Shown: in pieces, positions 61,240-64,000 of the stretch
Layout of the letters: the number at the start of each line of letters is the position of its first letter
Position numbering within the stretch: the stretch's first letter is position 1
Assembly: GCA_963977125.1 (NCBI GenBank)
Contig: CAXBNJ010000005.1
Coordinates: 1 to 64,000 of the forward strand
From: UBA2705 sp963977125
GTDB lineage: Bacteria > Pseudomonadota > Alphaproteobacteria > Micavibrionales > Micavibrionaceae
DNA length: 64,000 nt
Direction of reading: 5' to 3'
Made by a program: the position numbers and the translations under genes
The notes under the pieces: generated by a model
Told to the model about the DNA's origin: nothing
Seen by the model: the letters and a program-made list of their open reading frames with translations, nothing else
Database searches by the model: none

Positions 61240-61267
61240 AAAAAAACAGGCCTTTAATCAAGGCCTG
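61240..61267 (-). terminator. internal terminator between dotG and dotF
   Basis: On the minus strand CAGGCCTT-GATTA-AAGGCCTG then T7. It lies 28 bases after the dotG stop and 46 before dotF; read-through or a hidden promoter is needed for dotF expression. Confidence 0.85.
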
Positions 61268-61294
61268 AATTTAACTTATTATTTTTTGATTCGA

Positions 61295-62803
61295 TTATAA
61301 ATCAGGAACCAAGTTCAGCATTGAAGGATCAAATCCCGCAGGGCCTGCCGCCGCGTTTGTTGTGCCGCTAGGCATAGTCGGCGTCGGGGCACCAAAAGGC
61401 GATGATGTACCCCCCATACCCGCTTGCCCCCGACTCCTGATGCGGTTACTTTCATAGACAGGATCAACAAATAAGATACCAAAAGGTGTGCCCGCTTCGA
61501 CGCGAATAAGAACTTTAGTATCGTCGCTAATCTCTTCCAACATCTCTGTTACAATTGAAGACGCCTCACTCACACCCTTCAGCAATTCTTCATTTAAATT
61601 AAGATCTGCTGTTTCAACAGCAACAGTTTCGCCAGTCGTCGAGCTTACGACATTTGTATTGCCCCCCTCTGTGACCGCCTCGGAGACACCTTCAATGAAT
61701 TTTGAAGCCGCTGGCAAGAAGATGCGCTTAAAGTAACGCTGATCTACTTCCGTCGCCAGACCAGGCAAAGATGTTGCTGGGTCGACTGCCATAGCATTAA
61801 TCCGATAGGCGCGGCCATCTTTCATAATTTTATCAAAATTAAGCACCAAGTATTTCTTTTCGACAGAAAAGCTCCCCATAATGCGCGAGCCTTCAAAATA
61901 ACCGGTTAGAACTTGGCCAAGAACAACACTCGGGATATCTGAATTCGCTTCAATCAACATTTGTCCATAGACAATTTCGCCTGGATTAATAAGCGGTTCT
62001 TCTTCATTCATATTGTTCAACGACATCATTTGTTGGTCATTATTATCAAGGCCGTCGAGGCCGCCCATACCGCCCATACCGTCCACACCATTCATGCCAC
62101 GGATTCCTCCGCCAAGGCCACTTCTAACTTTATTAGTATAAGCCTCATCTGTGATAATAGACATTTTGTGCGGCGCTTTGTATTCTTGGCGCTTTGCAAT
62201 CATCGCCATTTGCTCCATCATCGCACCAGATAACTGGCCCAATGCTTTACCACGCGCTTCTGCGTTAGGGTCAGCCTGTTGCGGCATTGAAGCCATAGCA
62301 CGTTGATTTTGAAGTTCCATCATGCGACGACGCTGGTTTTCTTCATTCTGACGTCTTAATCTTTTTTCCTGTAGCTCTTTCCACTGCGCCATAGGATCGT
62401 CTTTTTCTTCAGCTTCGCGCGCCATTGGTGCGATGCTCGTTTTTATGGGGTCAACAGGTACAGGCAGGAAACTACCCGCATCTTCTTGTGCTTGTTCAAA
62501 ATCTTGCTCGTTACGTGTTTCTAACGCATTACGATAAACATCAGTAACTTCACCGCCAACTGCGCCACGCACATTACTGCCTTGGCCTGAACCAACAGCA
62601 GATGTTTCAATCTTGACATCATTGCTGCCAAATATATTGACACTAATGATAATGATAACAAGGCCGACAATAATTACGCCGAATTTAAATATAGGATTTT
62701 TGCGCCAAAGCTCTTTTATGCTTTGCCCACCCTGAAAATCTGTATCCAAATCAAACTCATCAGAACCATCAAATCCGTCATCAAATTGGTCTTCGTCACT
62801 CAT
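61295..62803 (-). CDS. DotG/IcmE-like T4BSS channel protein
   Basis: VirB10-like core of a type IVB secretion system, 502 aa. An acidic cytoplasmic N terminus precedes one membrane helix (about 38-58, PIFKFGVIIVGLVIIIISVNI). Then comes a Gln/Met/Gly-rich periplasmic region (with GGIRGMNGVDGMGGM-type repeats near 230-250) and a C-terminal TrbI/VirB10-type domain: GEIVYGQMLIEANSDIPSVVLGQV, GSFSVEKKYLVLNFDKI and DDTKVLIRVEAGTPFGILFVDPV. Legionella DotG (about 1050 aa) has a long pentapeptide-repeat region; this one lacks it, so it is a short form like those on IncI plasmids (TraO). Good ribosome site. Confidence 0.85.
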   Translation of the reverse strand: MSDEDQFDDGFDGSDEFDLDTDFQGGQSIKELWRKNPIFKFGVIIVGLVIIIISVNIFGSNDVKIETSAVGSGQGSNVRGAVGGEVTDVYRNALETRNEQDFEQAQEDAGSFLPVPVDPIKTSIAPMAREAEEKDDPMAQWKELQEKRLRRQNEENQRRRMMELQNQRAMASMPQQADPNAEARGKALGQLSGAMMEQMAMIAKRQEYKAPHKMSIITDEAYTNKVRSGLGGGIRGMNGVDGMGGMGGLDGLDNNDQQMMSLNNMNEEEPLINPGEIVYGQMLIEANSDIPSVVLGQVLTGYFEGSRIMGSFSVEKKYLVLNFDKIMKDGRAYRINAMAVDPATSLPGLATEVDQRYFKRIFLPAASKFIEGVSEAVTEGGNTNVVSSTTGETVAVETADLNLNEELLKGVSEASSIVTEMLEEISDDTKVLIRVEAGTPFGILFVDPVYESNRIRSRGQAGMGGTSSPFGAPTPTMPSGTTNAAAGPAGFDPSMLNLVPDL

Positions 62804-62845
62804 AGAAATATTCCCGTCTAGGTCTAAATTAGGTTAGCCAATTAG

Positions 62846-64000
62846 TTAATCTGAAACTTCGGCAGTAAGGCTCGCGCGGACCATTTGGCCGCCATCTGAC
62901 AATAGAAGAATTGGAGCATTGGCCAATTCATATACATTCATACCATCCGCCGACTTAACCGAACTTTTCCAACCCGGTGAAAGCAATGTCAATGGAGTAC
63001 GAACATAAACCATACCATCAATTTTATAAGCACGTGTGCGTGCATCCGCGCCAGTCACGACAAGTTTCTTAGCTGAGGCTGGCGGTAAGCCATCCAGAAC
63101 AGTCGCCAAAGTAGCGCTGCCTGCTGTAATGCTCAGGCTTGTGTTAATTAAAGGCGCCGCGGCATCAGGGCCATATTCTGGAACGCGAAGATCCAAACGA
63201 TAAAACACTTTATCACGACGCGTATTAAGCGACATGACTACAGGCGCGTTAAGACCAATCAAACGCATCGACAAGTTACCTTGTGCAAAATGCGTTGTTG
63301 GCGTTATTCTAAATAAGTTTTCACCCGGTGCAGGCTTTATAATATCAAAATCGCCAGCCCATGTCATATCTTTGACAGGCCAAGGCTGCCCTGTAACATC
63401 AACAACAGAGACTGTCGTTACGGTTCCCATAGAAACGTCAATGCTGTCTGGCACGTGACCAGGGTCTAAGGATAAAGTCTTGACCGCCACTTCTGGTGTC
63501 GGGCGGTTAAACATTGGTGTGTCAATAGCCTGACGGTTTTCATCATAAATTTCCAAGAAACGGCGTATTTCTTCTGGCTTGAGAGGGAACATTGAATCAA
63601 CCGCAATGCCGTAAGCCTCTTGATAAAACTTATCTTTAGCCGCTTGTGCGCGTAATTCATTTTGCTGTTCACGCGAAACGCCGCCGACTTCATCTTCGCT
63701 TACGCCTGGCAAAGAGGGAGGCACATTGCCTTGCGCTGAGCGCTGCGGTAAAGTTAGGCCTGGCATAGCCATACCGCCCGCAGCTTGAGCGTTCTGTTGC
63801 ATTGGAGCATTTTGCTGTGCTCGATCAGCACTTGCGCTTGGTTGAGGCAAGTTTTTCAATAAGCTTTCAAAGCTACCCATATTTGATGCAGCTGGGGCAG
63901 GCGCTTGATCGGCCGCTGGTAAACTCGGTGGTGGCGGAAGGCTTGTGCCCTGTGCATACGCAGCAGATGCAGTCGTTAAGGCCCCCAATGCGACAAACGC
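62846..64000 (-). CDS. DotH/IcmK-like T4BSS outer-membrane component (5' partial)
   Basis: The frame is open to the right end of the window; its start is outside. The first visible residues (AFVALGALTTASAAYA) are the end of a signal peptide. A Pro/Gln-rich region follows, then a conserved DotH/IcmK core: MFPLKPEEIRRFLEIYDENR, ALSLDPGHVPDSIDVSMG-like sequence, TTVSVVDVTGQPWPVKDMTW, GNLSMRLIGLNAPVVMSL and VFYRLDLRVPEYGPDA. In Legionella DotH (outer-membrane ring) this pattern is close to identical in layout. Order DotH-DotG-DotF on one strand matches icmK-icmE-icmG and IncI traN-traO-traP. It follows the DotG gene upstream by 42 bases. Confidence 0.88.
   Translation of the reverse strand, partial: AFVALGALTTASAAYAQGTSLPPPPSLPAADQAPAPAASNMGSFESLLKNLPQPSASADRAQQNAPMQQNAQAAGGMAMPGLTLPQRSAQGNVPPSLPGVSEDEVGGVSREQQNELRAQAAKDKFYQEAYGIAVDSMFPLKPEEIRRFLEIYDENRQAIDTPMFNRPTPEVAVKTLSLDPGHVPDSIDVSMGTVTTVSVVDVTGQPWPVKDMTWAGDFDIIKPAPGENLFRITPTTHFAQGNLSMRLIGLNAPVVMSLNTRRDKVFYRLDLRVPEYGPDAAAPLINTSLSITAGSATLATVLDGLPPASAKKLVVTGADARTRAYKIDGMVYVRTPLTLLSPGWKSSVKSADGMNVYELANAPILLLSDGGQMVRASLTAEVSD

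Overview
The window reads as chromosomal DNA of a Gram-negative, moderately AT-rich alphaproteobacterium. This is inferred from its housekeeping genes (S1, GuaA, PyrF/TrpF, PepA), AIM24-family proteins, a ClpA-type unfoldase and a Dot/Icm-type (type IVB) secretion locus. The lineage cannot be fixed from sequence alone; an environmental, predatory or host-associated group such as the Micavibrio-like bacteria would fit. There are no rRNA genes, tRNA genes, insertion sequences, CRISPR arrays or prophage modules that I can support.

Layout. 1-3.3 kb: end of an exopolysaccharide locus (5'-truncated SLBB export protein, GT2 glycosyltransferase). 3.3-15.6 kb: ClpA-like unfoldase, U32-family tRNA/RNA hydroxylase-like protein, a large ankyrin protein, an orphan protein, three AIM24 paralogues in a row with a secreted protein, and a membrane-anchored orphan. 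15.8-21.2 kb: the prkA-yeaH-spoVR stress operon. 21.5-24.4 kb: DUF481 outer-membrane protein and Kef-type K+/H+ antiporter. 24.7-32 kb: a sulfation region, with a Wzx-like flippase coupled to a membrane-anchored sulfotransferase, then a second ankyrin protein, a Tat-signal sulfotransferase and a Sec-signal CysQ-type PAP phosphatase. 32-39 kb: a possible nuclease-toxin-like protein, ECF sigma factor plus vWA membrane protein, PepA and a YeiH-type putative sulfate exporter. 39-43 kb: two SemiSWEET-like duplicates, small membrane proteins, a PACE transporter, then an island with two small DNA-binding proteins, a palindromic operator and a run of hairpins ending in a U-tract (candidate non-coding RNA). 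43-50.7 kb: guaA, a 626-aa orphan, rpsA, pyrF, trpF and a P-loop kinase. 50.8-59.4 kb: small transport and stress genes, a PIN/ribbon-helix-helix toxin-antitoxin pair, ArsC, and a two-permease ABC-2 exporter. 59.9-64 kb: DotF-, DotG- and DotH-like core components of a type IVB secretion system, with DotH cut by the window end.

How it fits together. Two themes recur. First, surface sulfation: two sulfotransferases and a PAP phosphatase all carry N-terminal export or anchor signals and lie near a flippase and a sulfate-exporter homologue, which suggests sulfation outside the cytoplasm. Second, T4BSS and effectors: two ankyrin proteins with the same C-terminal domain and the same promoter layout (TTGACA-N16-TATTAT) lie in a chromosome segment that also encodes Dot/Icm parts, so they are candidate substrates. 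Both interpretations are inference; the sequence features behind them are visible.
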